A DNA stretch of 64,000 bases from Luteimicrobium subarcticum (GCF_002798015.1 NZ_PGTZ01000009.1:1-64000), one strand, 5' to 3'; shown: positions 53,038 to 62,720, counted from the first letter of the stretch. Notes: generated by a model from the letters alone, not told the origin. Made by a program: numbers and translations.

Positions 53038-55788
53038 ATGGTGCAGTACGTGTACGACTTCTCGCAGGGCGACATGGACATGAAGGACCTGCTCGGCGGC
53101 AAGGGCGCGAACCTGGCCGAGATGACGCGGCTCGGGCTCCCGGTCCCGCCGGGCTTCACCATCACCACCGAGGCGTGCCGCGAGTACCTCTCCCTCGGCA
53201 CCGAGCCCGGTGAGCTGCGGGTCCAGGTCACGATGGCGCTGCGGCACCTCGAGGACGCTGTCGGACGCCAGCTCGGCGACCGGCACGACCCGCTGCTGGT
53301 GTCCGTCCGCTCGGGCGCGAAGTTCTCGATGCCCGGGATGATGGAGACGGTCCTCAACGTCGGCCTCAACGACGCGAGCGTCAAGGGCCTGGCGGAGGAG
53401 TCGGGCGACGAGCGCTTCGCGTGGGACTCGTACCGGCGCCTGATCCAGATGTTCGGCGCGACGGTCCTGGACGTGCCCGCCGCCGAGTTCGCGACGGCGC
53501 TCGACGACGCCAAGAAGGCCGCGAGGCGTGCGACCGACGTCGACCTCACCACCGACGACCTGCGCACCCTCGTCGCCACGTACAAGTCGATCGTCCTCGA
53601 ACGTACAGGAGCGGAGTTCCCCCAGCACCCGCGCGAGCAGCTCGACCTCGCGATCCGCGCCGTCTTCGACTCCTGGAACACCGACCGCGCCCGGCTGTAC
53701 CGCCGCCGCGAGCGCATCCCGCAGGACCTCGGGACGGCCGTCAACGTCGTCACCATGGTGTTCGGGAACCTCGGCGACACGTCGGGCACGGGGGTCGCGT
53801 TCACGCGCGACCCCGCGACCGGCAAGCCCGGCGCGTACGGCGACTACCTCCCCAACGCGCAGGGCGAGGACGTCGTCTCCGGGATCCGCAACACGCTCAG
53901 CCTGGACGACCTCAAGCACCTCGACCCGCTGTCCCACAAGCAGCTCATGAAGGCGATGCGGCGCCTCGAGACCCACTACCGGGACCTGTGCGACATCGAG
54001 TTCACGGTCGAGCGCGGGCACCTGTGGATGCTCCAGACGCGTGTCGGCAAGCGCACCGCGGGGGCTGCGTTCCGCATCGCGTCGCACCTCGTCGACGAAC
54101 GGCTCATCACCGAGGACGAGGCCCTCGAGCGCGTCACCGGCGCCCAGCTCGCGCACCTGATGTTCCCGCAGCTCGACCGGTCGTCCGAGCGCACGCTGCT
54201 GACACGGGCCATGGCCGCGTCGCCCGGCGCCGCCGTCGGCACGGTCGCGTTCGACTCCGCGGAGGCGCAGGCGGCCGCCGCGCGCGGGGAGGACGTCGTG
54301 CTCGTCCGGCGCGAGACCAACCCGGACGACCTCGGCGGCATGATCGCCGCGGTCGGCGTGCTCACGGCCCGCGGGGGGAAGACGAGCCATGCCGCCGTCG
54401 TGGCGCGCGGCATGGGCAAGACGTGCGTCGTCGGCGCGGAGGCGCTCGAGGTCGACCCGGTCGCCCGGACGATCACGTGCGGCGACGTCGTGGTGCACGA
54501 AGGCGACTCCCTGAGCATCGACGGCACGACGGGCGAGGTGTTCCTCGGACGGGTGCCGGTCGTCCCGTCGGCCGCGCAGCGCTACATCGAGGAGGGACTC
54601 GACGCCGCGCTCGGCGGCGACGACGGGCGGGCCGAGGAGCAGTCCGGGGAGCAGGGCGTCGACGACGACACCGCCGACCTGCTGCGCGCCGTCGACCGCC
54701 TGCTGCGGCACGCCGACGCGCGCCGGCGTCTGCGGGTCGAGGCGAATGCCGACACCCCGGACGACGCCGCCCGCGCGCGCAGCCTCGGCGCGGAGGGCAT
54801 CGGTCTGTGCCGCACCGAGCACATGTTCCTCGGCGAGCGCCGCGCCCTCATCGAGCGCGTGATCCTCGCCGACGGCCCGGACGAGCGCTCGGCCTCGATG
54901 GACGAGCTCGTCCCGCTGCAGCGCGAGGACTTCCGCGGGCTGCTCGACGTCATGGACGGGCTGCCCGTGACGATCCGGCTGCTCGACCCTCCCCTGCACG
55001 AGTTCCTGCCCGACCTCACGGAGCTGTCCGTCAAGGTCGCGCTCGCCGACGTGGGCGACGACGAGCCGGACCCGGCCGACCTCAAGCGGCTCGCAGCCGT
55101 GGAGCGCCTCCACGAGACCAACCCGATGCTGGGCCTGCGCGGGGTGCGACTCGGGCTGCTCGTGCCCGGGCTGTTCGCGCTCCAGGTCCGGGCGGCGACA
55201 GAGGCCGCGATCGCGCAGCTCCAGGACGGCAAGGACCCGCACCTGGAGATCATGGTGCCGCTCGTCGGGTCCGTGCAGGAGCTCCACCTGGTGCGCGACG
55301 AGGCCGAGCGCATCGTCGCCGACCTGACCGCTGCCGCGGGCGTCACGCTGGACGTCCCGATCGGCACGATGATCGAGCTCCCCCGCGCCGCGCTCACCGC
55401 GCACCGCATCGCCGAGGCCGCCGACTTCTTCTCGTTCGGCACCAACGACCTCACCCAGACGACGTGGGGATTCTCGCGCGACGACGTCGAACGGTCCCTG
55501 TTCATCAAGTACCTCGAGAACGGCGTGTTCACCATCTCCCCGTTCGAGACGATCGACGCCGACGGTGTGGGTCGGCTCGTGCGCATCGGCGCCGAGGAGG
55601 GGCGGCGCACCAAGCCGTCGCTCGGCCTCGGGGTGTGCGGCGAGCACGGCGGCGACCCCGAGTCGATCCACTTCTTCCACGAGGTGGGGCTCGACTACGT
55701 GTCGTGCTCGCCGTTCCGCGTGCCGATCGCACGCCTCGAGGCGGGCCGGGCGGCGGTGTCGTCGGACGGCGCCTCGGCCACCGCCTGA
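53038..55788 (+). CDS. ppdK: Pyruvate, phosphate dikinase
   Basis: 916 aa. The nucleotide-binding domain begins KDLLGGKGANLAEMTRLGLPVPPGFTITTEACREYL. The swivelling phosphohistidine domain carries GGKTSHAAVVARGMGKTCVVGAEAL with catalytic His451, and the C-terminal PEP/pyruvate barrel has DFFSFGTNDLTQTTWGFSRDD and GLGVCGEHGGDPESIHFFHEVGLDYVSCSPFRVPIARL. It interconverts pyruvate+ATP+Pi and PEP+AMP+PPi. Length is within the usual 880-920 range. ATG 53038 follows CTGGAGG. It is monocistronic. Confidence 0.95.
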   Translation: MVQYVYDFSQGDMDMKDLLGGKGANLAEMTRLGLPVPPGFTITTEACREYLSLGTEPGELRVQVTMALRHLEDAVGRQLGDRHDPLLVSVRSGAKFSMPGMMETVLNVGLNDASVKGLAEESGDERFAWDSYRRLIQMFGATVLDVPAAEFATALDDAKKAARRATDVDLTTDDLRTLVATYKSIVLERTGAEFPQHPREQLDLAIRAVFDSWNTDRARLYRRRERIPQDLGTAVNVVTMVFGNLGDTSGTGVAFTRDPATGKPGAYGDYLPNAQGEDVVSGIRNTLSLDDLKHLDPLSHKQLMKAMRRLETHYRDLCDIEFTVERGHLWMLQTRVGKRTAGAAFRIASHLVDERLITEDEALERVTGAQLAHLMFPQLDRSSERTLLTRAMAASPGAAVGTVAFDSAEAQAAAARGEDVVLVRRETNPDDLGGMIAAVGVLTARGGKTSHAAVVARGMGKTCVVGAEALEVDPVARTITCGDVVVHEGDSLSIDGTTGEVFLGRVPVVPSAAQRYIEEGLDAALGGDDGRAEEQSGEQGVDDDTADLLRAVDRLLRHADARRRLRVEANADTPDDAARARSLGAEGIGLCRTEHMFLGERRALIERVILADGPDERSASMDELVPLQREDFRGLLDVMDGLPVTIRLLDPPLHEFLPDLTELSVKVALADVGDDEPDPADLKRLAAVERLHETNPMLGLRGVRLGLLVPGLFALQVRAATEAAIAQLQDGKDPHLEIMVPLVGSVQELHLVRDEAERIVADLTAAAGVTLDVPIGTMIELPRAALTAHRIAEAADFFSFGTNDLTQTTWGFSRDDVERSLFIKYLENGVFTISPFETIDADGVGRLVRIGAEEGRRTKPSLGLGVCGEHGGDPESIHFFHEVGLDYVSCSPFRVPIARLEAGRAAVSSDGASATA

Positions 55789-55790
55789 CC

Positions 55791-55860
55791 CCCGCGCCGA
55801 GCAGGCTGTTGTCCACCTTTTCATGTCATCTCGAGTGGACAGTCGCCTGCTCGGCGCGGG
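55791..55860. repeat. Dispersed palindrome family, copy E
   Basis: Arms 55791-55816 and 55835-55860 match at 23 of 26 positions (starting CCCGCGCCGAGCAGG). The loop TTTTCATGTCATC echoes the CATGAGC...TCAT of copies A and B. A further GCCGCCTGTTCG follows at 55864. It lies 3 bp after the ppdK stop and may act as its terminator. Confidence 0.7.
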
Positions 55861-55944
55861 GTAGCCGCCTGTTCGACAGCGTCGACCTCAGCGGGTCGGA
55901 CACACCCGTCCGGCGGGGACCGCGCGTCCGGGTGACGATGGGGC

Positions 55945-57528
55945 GTGCTCCTCGACGACGTCGCCGCCGCCTCCGAGGCCGTCGCGTCGACGCGGTCCCG
56001 CCTCACCAAGCGCGCGACGCTCGCCGAGCTGCTCCGCCGCACCGCGGACACGTCACCCTCCGACCTCCCCGTCGTCGCGTCGTACGCCGCCGGGGAGCTC
56101 CGGCAGCGACGCACCGGGCTGGGGTGGGCGGGTCTGCGTCGTCTGCCGCCGCCCGCGGCGACCGCGACGCTCACCGTCGAGGACGTCGACGCGACGTTCG
56201 ACGAGATGGCCGCCCTGGTCGGCCCGGGCTCCGACACCGCGCGCGGCACGCTCGCCGAGTCGCTCTTCGGCGCCGCCACCGAGCGCGAGCAGCACCTCCT
56301 GCGGGGACTCGTCGCGGGCGAGCTGCGGCAGGGCGCGCTCGACTCCGTCGTCGTCGACGCGGTCGCCGCGGCTGCCGGCGTGCCCGCCGACGCGGCCCGC
56401 CGGGCCGTCATGCTCACCGGGGACACCGGGGCCGTCGCCCTGCTCGCGCTCACCGCCGCCGATCCCGTGGCCGCCGCCGACGCGCTCGCCCGCGTCGGCC
56501 TCCAGGTCGGACGTCCGGTGCGGCCGATGCTCGCGCAGTCCGCCTCCGACGTGGCCGACGCGCTCACGAAGGTCGGCGCGCCGCCCGGCGAGGTCGCGGT
56601 CGACACCAAGCTCGACGGCATCCGCATCCAGGTGCACCGCGCGGGCGACACCGTCCGCGTGTTCTCGCGGTCGCTCGACGACGTGACGCCCCGCGTCCCC
56701 GGCGTCGTCGCCGCGGCGCTCGCCCTGCCCGCGCGGTCGTTCGTGCTCGACGGGGAGGCGCTCGTCGTCGGGCCGGACGGGATGCCACGCCCGTTCCAGG
56801 AGACGGCGGCGCGCTCCGCGACCCACCCGTCGGACGCGGGGGCGGACACCACGGCCGTCGTCGGCGCCGACGCCTCGGTCACCCCGTTCTTCTTCGACGT
56901 GCTGCACCTCGACGGCCGCGACCTGCTCGACGAGCCGCTGCGCGACCGGCTCGCCGCGCTGCGCGGGATCGTCCCGGACGACAGCCCGGTGTCCGTCCGC
57001 AGGCTGGTGACCACCGACGCCGACGCTGCCGCGACCTTCTTCGCCGACGCCGTCGCGGCCGGGCAGGAGGGCGTCGTCGTGAAGTCGCTCGACGCCCCCT
57101 ACGCGGCGGGTCGGCGCGGCGCCGGATGGGTCAAGGTCAAGCCGCGGCACACGCTCGACCTGGTGGTGCTGGCCGTCGAGCGCGGGTCAGGACGACGCGC
57201 GGGCTGGCTCTCGAACATCCACCTCGGGGCGCGCGCCCCGGACGGTGGGTTCGTCATGCTCGGCAAGACCTTCAAGGGCATGACGGATGCGATGCTGACG
57301 TGGCAGACCGAACGGTTCCTCGAGCTCGCCGACGGGCCCACGGACGGGTACGTCGTCAAGGTGCGGCCGGAGCAGGTCGTCGAGATCGCCTTCGACGGGG
57401 TGCAGCGGTCGTCCCGCTACCCGGGCGGGGTCGCGCTGCGGTTCGCCCGCGTCCTGCGCTACCGCGACGACAAGAGCGCCGCCGAGGCGGACACGATCGA
57501 CGACGTCCGGCGCCTCGGCTCCGTCTAG
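55945..57528 (+). CDS. ATP-dependent DNA ligase (LigB type)
   Basis: 527 aa. Motif I is [17 protein letters not shown] with nucleophile Lys222; motif [13 protein letters not shown], motif [40 protein letters not shown] and motif VI follow. The N-terminal about 200 residues are the DNA-binding domain with [14 protein letters not shown] and [25 protein letters not shown]. Similar to mycobacterial LigB. It would seal nicks in DNA repair. Start GTG 55945. Its stop TAG overlaps the stop of the convergent gene at 57525. Confidence 0.92.
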   Translation: MLLDDVAAASEAVASTRSRLTKRATLAELLRRTADTSPSDLPVVASYAAGELRQRRTGLGWAGLRRLPPPAATATLTVEDVDATFDEMAALVGPGSDTARGTLAESLFGAATEREQHLLRGLVAGELRQGALDSVVVDAVAAAAGVPADAARRAVMLTGDTGAVALLALTAADPVAAADALARVGLQVGRPVRPMLAQSASDVADALTKVGAPPGEVAVDTKLDGIRIQVHRAGDTVRVFSRSLDDVTPRVPGVVAAALALPARSFVLDGEALVVGPDGMPRPFQETAARSATHPSDAGADTTAVVGADASVTPFFFDVLHLDGRDLLDEPLRDRLAALRGIVPDDSPVSVRRLVTTDADAAATFFADAVAAGQEGVVVKSLDAPYAAGRRGAGWVKVKPRHTLDLVVLAVERGSGRRAGWLSNIHLGARAPDGGFVMLGKTFKGMTDAMLTWQTERFLELADGPTDGYVVKVRPEQVVEIAFDGVQRSSRYPGGVALRFARVLRYRDDKSAAEADTIDDVRRLGSV

Positions 57529-57953
57529 GCGAGATACGTTCGAGCGGCTCGTCTCGTCGTTCCCCCGACCCGACAGGTTGTCACGGATCGGGCGATGACC
57601 TCGACGATGCCCTCTTTGAGCGTCAAGACATCATGGCGTAGAGCAGACGTGTCATGGACCATCGCCGCTAACGAGCGGACGAGCTCGCTCTGCTCGACTC
57701 GGCCGACCCACAGGACCGTCTCCAGCCCCTTGCCGTAGAGACGATGGAAGCGGAGCGCTTCATCATTGGGCACGCCGCTGCACGACCACACGACACCGGA
57801 CCAGCAGAGCACCACGGAGCGGTCGTCCACGTCGTCCGGGTGGGCGCGCACGGCGAGTACCACGCGCCCACCGTCTCCGGCGAGCAGCACGGCATCCGGG
57901 GCGTTCGGCTCCCAACGCACTCCGAGGTCGGCGTCGACCACGTGTTCAGGCAT
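57525..57953 (-). CDS. Hypothetical protein with lower GC, possible acquired gene
   Basis: 142 aa: [128 protein letters not shown] soluble mixed fold with no recognised family. Its base composition looks less GC-rich than its neighbours, suggesting transfer. CTAG at 57525-57528 serves as stop in both directions for this gene and the ligase. Confidence 0.65.
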   Translation of the reverse strand: MPEHVVDADLGVRWEPNAPDAVLLAGDGGRVVLAVRAHPDDVDDRSVVLCWSGVVWSCSGVPNDEALRFHRLYGKGLETVLWVGRVEQSELVRSLAAMVHDTSALRHDVLTLKEGIVEVIARSVTTCRVGGTTRRAARTYLA

Positions 57954-58010
57954 GGCCCCGACCGTAGCGCCGCTCAGCGCTCCGGCGTTCCCAGCGCTGT
58001 CGTCCAGTGG

Positions 58011-58220
58011 TCAGTCGGACGACCGTGCGTCGAGTCGTGCCTCAAGGGCGGCGACCCGTGCCCGGAGCGCATCGACGTCCTCGTCCACCCTGCGGGAGAC
58101 GGTCGGGCCGTACCGCGACGGCCGCCTGCCCGGGGTGCGCGGCGCGCCGTCCGGCGAGAACGCGAGCCCGAGACGGGCGAGCGTCCGGCGGACGAGCGAG
58201 GGGTCCTTCGGCGTCGTCAT
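58011..58220 (-). CDS. Short coiled-coil protein
   Basis: 69 aa: MTTPKDPSLVRRTLARLGLAFSPDGAPRTPGRRPSRYGPTVSRRVDEDVDALRARVAALEARLDARSSD. The last 30 residues have coiled-coil heptads (VDALRARVAALEARLDA). It lies 32 bp after the DUF1772 gene on the same strand, so may be cotranscribed. Function unknown; length argues for modest confidence. Confidence 0.5.
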   Translation of the reverse strand: MTTPKDPSLVRRTLARLGLAFSPDGAPRTPGRRPSRYGPTVSRRVDEDVDALRARVAALEARLDARSSD

Positions 58221-58252
58221 ACGCGCACGGTAGCGCCCCTTCAACTCCTCGG

Positions 58253-58726
58253 TCACGGCAGGGAAAGCACCCCGCACAGGGCCGCCACGGCGACGCCCTG
58301 CAGGACGACGCGCAGCGTCAGCACGCTCTCCCACCGCGTCTGGAGCGCGCGGGCGTCGTCCGGGACCTCGCCGACCTGCGCGGCGGCGATCAGCACCTTG
58401 TTGATCGGCGCGTTGACGGTCTTGTAGACGACGAGCCACGCGACCAGGACGAGCGTCGCCACGGCGGCGCACGCGAGCGCCCCGCCGCGCCCGGAGACGG
58501 CGGCCGCCGCACCGGCGAGGACGGTCAGCACGAGCCCGAGCACGCCCGGCAGCGGGAAGCGGCGGTCGCCGAAGTAGTGCATCCAACCGTTGGCGCTGAC
58601 GAGGGTACGGTCGTCGACCTTTTTCCAGGCGGGGCTCATGACGAGCGCGCCGAGCGCGTCGGTGCCGTAGATCATGCCGACGCCCAGGACGGCGAACAGG
58701 GCGAGGAGGTGGCTGGTCGCGTTCAT
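58253..58726 (-). CDS. DUF1772-like membrane protein
   Basis: 157 aa with about four membrane segments: LLALFAVLGVGMIYGTDALGALVMSPAWKKVDDRTLVSANGWMHYFGDRRFPLPGVLGLVLTVLAG and LVLVAWLVVYKTVNAPINKVLIAAAQ. The late NAPINK motif is the NxPxN signature of DUF1772 (anthrone-oxygenase-like) proteins. It is divergent from a TetR regulator and shares an operator region with it, so is probably its target. Confidence 0.8.
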   Translation of the reverse strand: MNATSHLLALFAVLGVGMIYGTDALGALVMSPAWKKVDDRTLVSANGWMHYFGDRRFPLPGVLGLVLTVLAGAAAAVSGRGGALACAAVATLVLVAWLVVYKTVNAPINKVLIAAAQVGEVPDDARALQTRWESVLTLRVVLQGVAVAALCGVLSLP

Positions 58727-58744
58727 GACGAACTCTCGGGTGAT

Positions 58745-58806
58745 CTAGCGCTGATAGGAACGCTATCGACGCTAGCACAACTCTGTCGATCGGCTAGCGT
58801 CGCTAG
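58745..58806. promoter_or_regulatory. TetR operator region with CTAGCG half-sites
   Basis: CTAGCGCTGATAGG (58745-58758), CGCTATCGACGCTAGC (58761-58774; also GATAGGAACGCTATC at 58753-58767) and the perfect palindrome CTAGCGTCGCTAG (58794-58806) occupy the divergent promoter region. These repeated half-sites fit autoregulation by the adjacent TetR protein. Confidence 0.55.
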
Positions 58807-58816
58807 GATCCGAGGT

Positions 58817-59437
58817 GTGACCCCGAGCCGCGCGACCGGACCCCGGACCCCGACGCCCACCCCGGCCCGCCTCCGGCGCGACCGCGAGCGCGCCGAACGG
58901 GCAGCCCTCATCGTCCGGACCGCGCGCGAGATCGCCGGGGCCGACGGGTGGGACGCCGTCACCACGCGCCGCCTCGCCGACACCATCGGCTACTCGCAGC
59001 CCGTGCTGTACAGCCACTTCGCCGGGCGCGACGCAATCGTCGCCGCCGTCGCCGAGGACGGGTTCGTCGAGCTCGCGACCGCGCTCCGGAACACCGCCGG
59101 CTCGGGCACCGCCGTCGACCGTGCTCGCGCCGTCGCCACCGCCTACCTCGACTTCGCCCGCGAGCACCCCGCCCTGTACGACGCGATGTTCACGCTCACG
59201 ACCTCGCTCGCGTTCGGCACCGACGAGTCCCCGCGCGCGCTCGTCGACGCGTTCGACGCCGTGGGCGCCGTCCGCCCCGCCCACCCGGACGACGTCCCCG
59301 ACGACGCCGCGACCGAGCTCACGTGGAGCATCCTGCACGGGCTCGCGCTGCTCGAACGGTCCGGGCGCCTCCGTCCCGCCCTCAAGGAGGCGCGCCTCGC
59401 CCTGCTCCTCGACCTCTGGGGGCGCCCGCGCCCCTGA
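58817..59437 (+). CDS. TetR-family transcriptional regulator
   Basis: 206 aa. HTH: RAALIVRTAREIAGADGWDAVTTRRLADTIGYSQPVLYSHFAGRDAIVAAVAEDGFVELATAL (residues about 27-90), the TetR recognition helix being YSQPVLYSHF. The C-terminal ligand domain is helical with ARAVATAYLDFAREHPALYDAMFTLTTSLAFG. GTG 58817 start; GTG at 58815 is out of frame. It probably represses the divergent DUF1772 gene and itself. Confidence 0.9.
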   Translation: MTPSRATGPRTPTPTPARLRRDRERAERAALIVRTAREIAGADGWDAVTTRRLADTIGYSQPVLYSHFAGRDAIVAAVAEDGFVELATALRNTAGSGTAVDRARAVATAYLDFAREHPALYDAMFTLTTSLAFGTDESPRALVDAFDAVGAVRPAHPDDVPDDAATELTWSILHGLALLERSGRLRPALKEARLALLLDLWGRPRP

Positions 59438-59497
59438 CGCCGGCACCCGCACCGTCCCGGGCGGGCGAGTGCCCGGCACGTCCGCCAGCATGAGCGC

Positions 59498-60340
59498 ATG
59501 CAACGTGACGTGACCGCGCACCTGACCCTCGACGTGACCACCCCCGCCACGCTCGCGCTGGCCGTCGCCGTCTCCGACGGGTACGGCGTCGGGCCCGGAC
59601 CGGGGCGTGCCACCGGCGTCGCCGGGTCGTCCTACGAGAACCTGACCGTGACCCGCGACGGCGAGCCCGTGACCGTCGAGGAGGTGCAGGACGAGAACGG
59701 CACCCTCCTGCACGTGGTGCGCGCCCAGCCGGGGCGGCTCGTCGTCGACTACGCCGCCCACCTCGACGGACGCCACCCCGACCCCGTCACCCCCGCCCCG
59801 ACGACCGGCCAGCGCCTGCGGTTCCTGCGGCCGAGCCGGTACTGCGAGTCCGACTCGCTCGCCCCGACCGCCGCCGCCGAGTTCGCCGGGCTCAGCGGCG
59901 TGGACCTTCTCGCGGGCGTGAGCTCGTGGGTCGGGACGCGGCTGTCCTACGTGCCCGGGTCGAGCCTGCCGACCGACGGCGCCGTCCGGACGCTCCTCGC
60001 CCGGCAGGGCGTCTGCCGGGACTTCGCGCACCTCGTCGTCGCGCTGCTGCGCGCTCTCGACGTGCCCGCCCGGCTCGTGTCGGTGTACGCGCCCGGGCTC
60101 GACCCCATGGACTTCCACGCCGTCGCCGAGGCGTACGTCGACGGCGGGTGGCACGTCGTCGACGCCACGACGCTCGCACCGCGGTCGTCGCTGATCCGCA
60201 TCGCGACCGGCGCGGACGCCTCCGACACCGCGTTCCTCAGCGTGTACGGAGGGCGCGCCACGCTCGCCGAGCTGGAGGTCACCGCCGTGGTGGACGACCT
60301 GCCGTCCGACGACGTCCGCGAGCTCGTCCGCCTGGGCTGA
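59498..60340 (+). CDS. Transglutaminase-like cysteine protease
   Basis: 280 aa. Catalytic motifs are intact: Cys in RQGVCRDFAHLVVALLRAL, His in GLDPMDFHAVAEAYVDGG and Asp in WHVVDATTL. The N-terminal half is a beta-rich domain (bacterial transglutaminase N-terminal region-like). Family members crosslink or hydrolyse peptide bonds or amides. It precedes a threonine aldolase by 10 bp, so the two are likely cotranscribed. Confidence 0.88.
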   Translation: MQRDVTAHLTLDVTTPATLALAVAVSDGYGVGPGPGRATGVAGSSYENLTVTRDGEPVTVEEVQDENGTLLHVVRAQPGRLVVDYAAHLDGRHPDPVTPAPTTGQRLRFLRPSRYCESDSLAPTAAAEFAGLSGVDLLAGVSSWVGTRLSYVPGSSLPTDGAVRTLLARQGVCRDFAHLVVALLRALDVPARLVSVYAPGLDPMDFHAVAEAYVDGGWHVVDATTLAPRSSLIRIATGADASDTAFLSVYGGRATLAELEVTAVVDDLPSDDVRELVRLG

Positions 60341-60350
60341 GGATGGAGGG

Positions 60351-61448
60351 GTGACCACCCCGAGCCCCCTACCTGACCCGACGCCCCGCACCGCAGCCGC
60401 CCCCTCGCCGCTCGCCTCCCGCTCGTTCGCGTCCGACAACTACGCCGGCGCCCACCCCGAGGTCCTGGCCGCGCTCGTCGCCGCGAACGACGGCCACGCC
60501 GTCTCGTACGGCGACGACCCCTGGACGGACCGCCTCCAGGACGTCGTCCGCGGGCACTTCGGACCCCGCGCCACCGCCTACCCGGTGTTCAACGGGACGG
60601 GGGCGAACGTCGTCGCGCTCGCCACCGCGCTCCCCCGCTGGGGAGCCGTCGTCACCCCGTCGACCGCGCACGTCGCGGTCGACGAGAACGGCGCGCCCGA
60701 GCGCGTCGGCGGCCTCAAGCTGCTCACCGTCGACACGCCCGACGGACGCCTCACCCCTGAGCTGCTCGACCGGGAGGCGTGGGGCTGGGGCGACGCGCAC
60801 CGGGCCCAGCCGCTCGGGGTGTCCGTCTCGCAGTCGACCGAGCTCGGCACGACGTACACCGTCGACGCCCTGCGCGAACTGGTCGAGCACGCGCACCGGC
60901 TCGGGATGGTCGTGCACGTCGACGGCGCCCGGCTGTCCAACGCGGCCGCGCACCTCGGCGTCGGGCTCGGCGAGCTCACCACCGACCTCGGCGTGGACGT
61001 CGTGTCGCTCGGCGGGACCAAGAACGGGCTGGTGCTCGGCGAGGCGGTCGTCGTGCTCAACCCGGACGTCGGCGACGGCATCGAGTACGTCCGCAAGATG
61101 ACCATGCAGCTCGGGTCGAAGCTCCGGTTCGTGTCCGCGCAGCTCGTCGCGCTGTACGGGTCGGACCTGTGGCGCACGTCCGCGGCGCACGCCAACGCCA
61201 TGGCGACGCGGCTCCGCGCGGGCCTCGCCGGTGTCGAGGGCGTGGTGCCGACCCGGCCCACCGAGTCCAACGCCGTGTTCGCGGCCCTCGCCCCCGACGC
61301 CGCCGACCGCGTCCGCGAACGGTTCCGCTTCTACGACTGGGACGCTCGCCGCGACGACGGGCTCGTCGAGGTGCGGTGGATGTGCGCGTGGGACACCACC
61401 GAGGCGGACGTCGACGCGTTCGTCGACGCGGTCGCCGGGGCGGTGTGA
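60351..61448 (+). CDS. Low-specificity L-threonine aldolase
   Basis: 365 aa. The fold-type I PLP enzyme has FASDNYAGAHPEVLAALVAANDGHAVSYGDDPWT at the N-terminus, the cofactor region FNGTGANVVALATAL, HVDGARLSNAAAHLGV (Asp-Gly-Ala-Arg pocket), and PLP-binding Lys224 in VVSLGGTKNGLVLGEAVV. It cleaves L-threonine and L-allo-threonine to glycine and acetaldehyde. GTG 60351 starts 10 bp after the transglutaminase stop. Confidence 0.93.
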   Translation: MTTPSPLPDPTPRTAAAPSPLASRSFASDNYAGAHPEVLAALVAANDGHAVSYGDDPWTDRLQDVVRGHFGPRATAYPVFNGTGANVVALATALPRWGAVVTPSTAHVAVDENGAPERVGGLKLLTVDTPDGRLTPELLDREAWGWGDAHRAQPLGVSVSQSTELGTTYTVDALRELVEHAHRLGMVVHVDGARLSNAAAHLGVGLGELTTDLGVDVVSLGGTKNGLVLGEAVVVLNPDVGDGIEYVRKMTMQLGSKLRFVSAQLVALYGSDLWRTSAAHANAMATRLRAGLAGVEGVVPTRPTESNAVFAALAPDAADRVRERFRFYDWDARRDDGLVEVRWMCAWDTTEADVDAFVDAVAGAV

Positions 61449-61476
61449 CGCCAGACGGTCGACCGTCGGCGCGCGG

Positions 61477-61592
61477 TTCGTGACGCCACGCACCACAGCC
61501 GCACCGACTCAGCTGCTCAGAGACGGGGTGTCGGCGCGACACGCCGAGCGAGCGGGGCCTCGCCAGGGGGCTCGGGTGCGTGGCGTCACGAA
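61477..61592. promoter_or_regulatory. 17-bp perfect inverted repeat between convergent genes
   Basis: TTCGTGACGCCACGCAC (61477-61493) pairs exactly with 61576-61592 across an 82-bp loop. The interval 61449-61616 lies between the aldolase and LysR genes, both ending here. It may be a terminator or a recombination or protein-binding site; it has no gene. Confidence 0.4.
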
Positions 61593-61616
61593 GCGTCACC
61601 GACCCCACCTGCCACG

Positions 61617-62681
61617 TCACCGACGGCGCGACGCGACCGCCAGGAGGTCGCGCGCCGCCCGGGCCGTGGGGGCCGCGCCGCCCCGCCACACCGCGCGCAG
61701 CTCGCGCCGCAGGTCGATGCCGTCGGTCGCGACGGTGACGAGCCGCCCGGTCGCGAGGTCGTCCGCGACGACGAGCCGCGACAGCACGGCAGGGCCCGCC
61801 CCGGCGAGCACGGCCGAACGGACGGCCGCGGTCGACGCGAGCGCCATCACCGGCGGAGCGACGGCAGGTCCGGCGGCGTCGTGGGACGGTGTCAGGGAAC
61901 CGCCCGTACCCGAGGTCCGGGCACGCCCCGGGGCCACGGCCCGCTCTGGCGCCCCGCCCGATCCCGAGGACCGGGCCGCCCGCGCGGTCCCGGCGCCCGC
62001 CCCCGCGAGCGCGGCGCGCAGCGCGACCTCGTAGGCCTCCCTGGTCCCGGACCCCTGCTCGCGGGCGACGAGCGGCAGCGCGGCGAGCTCGTCGGGGCGG
62101 ACGGGCCGTCGACGTCGTGCGAGGGCGTGGTCGGGCGGGACGACGAGGGCGAGCTCGTCCCACGCGACGACGCGGCTGCGCAGGCCGCCGACGTCGCCGG
62201 GCGACTCGACGAAGCCGAGGTCGGCGGCGCCGTCCCGGACGAGCTCGAGCACGGTCCCGGAGTTGACGGCGACGAGCGTGCTCTCGGGCGGCACGCCTCG
62301 GCCGGTACTGCGACCCGCGCGCAGCGCGACGAGCCACTTCGGCAGGAGGTGCTCGGCGACGGTGAGGCTCGCGGCGACCCGCAGCCGGGTGCTGTGGTCG
62401 GCGCGCAGGGCGGCGAGGCCGAGGTCGAGCTCGGTGGCGGCGCCGACGACGCGCGCGGCCCACTGGGCGACGACCTCGCCGTCGGCAGTGAGGACGGATC
62501 CTCGCCGCGTGCGGTCGAGGAGCTGCACTCCGACGAGCCCCTGGAGCGCGGTGATGCGCTGGGCGACGGCCTGTGGCGAGACGCCGAGCTCGCTGGCGGC
62601 GGCGTGCTGCGACCCGGACGACGCGACGGCGAGCAGGGTCTCGAGCGCGGGCAGGTCGGGGGTGCGGGGGCTGAGGGGCAC
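61617..62681 (-). CDS. LysR-type regulator, likely controlling the divergent transporter
   Basis: 354 aa from GTG 62681. HTH: LETLLAVASSGSQHAAASELGVSPQAVAQRITALQGLVGVQLLDRTRRGSVLTADGE. The effector domain includes GLGFVESPGDV-like ADLGFVESPGDVGGLRSRVVAWDELALVVPPDHALAR. A linker of about 45 Gly/Ser/Pro/Ala residues (GTARAARSSGSGGAPERAVAPGRARTSGTGGSLTPSHDAAG) interrupts the effector domain, not usual in the family. Divergent from the TDT transporter with an operator-like repeat between. Confidence 0.87.
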   Translation of the reverse strand: MPLSPRTPDLPALETLLAVASSGSQHAAASELGVSPQAVAQRITALQGLVGVQLLDRTRRGSVLTADGEVVAQWAARVVGAATELDLGLAALRADHSTRLRVAASLTVAEHLLPKWLVALRAGRSTGRGVPPESTLVAVNSGTVLELVRDGAADLGFVESPGDVGGLRSRVVAWDELALVVPPDHALARRRRPVRPDELAALPLVAREQGSGTREAYEVALRAALAGAGAGTARAARSSGSGGAPERAVAPGRARTSGTGGSLTPSHDAAGPAVAPPVMALASTAAVRSAVLAGAGPAVLSRLVVADDLATGRLVTVATDGIDLRRELRAVWRGGAAPTARAARDLLAVASRRR

Positions 62682-62703
62682 GCGGCCACGGTACGCCCTC
62701 ACA

Positions 62704-62720
62704 CACAAGCCGTGCTTGTG
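62704..62720. promoter_or_regulatory. LysR operator-like dyad CACAAGC-CGT-GCTTGTG
   Basis: CACAAGC (62704-62710) and GCTTGTG (62714-62720) form a 7-bp inverted repeat with a 3-bp centre, between the divergent LysR and transporter genes. Symmetry and position match LysR binding sites. Confidence 0.55.

Noticed and set aside
52807-55824. A 1005-codon minus-strand open frame covering ppdK
   Set aside because: Composition-driven antisense frame; the plus-strand frame has all pyruvate phosphate dikinase motifs.
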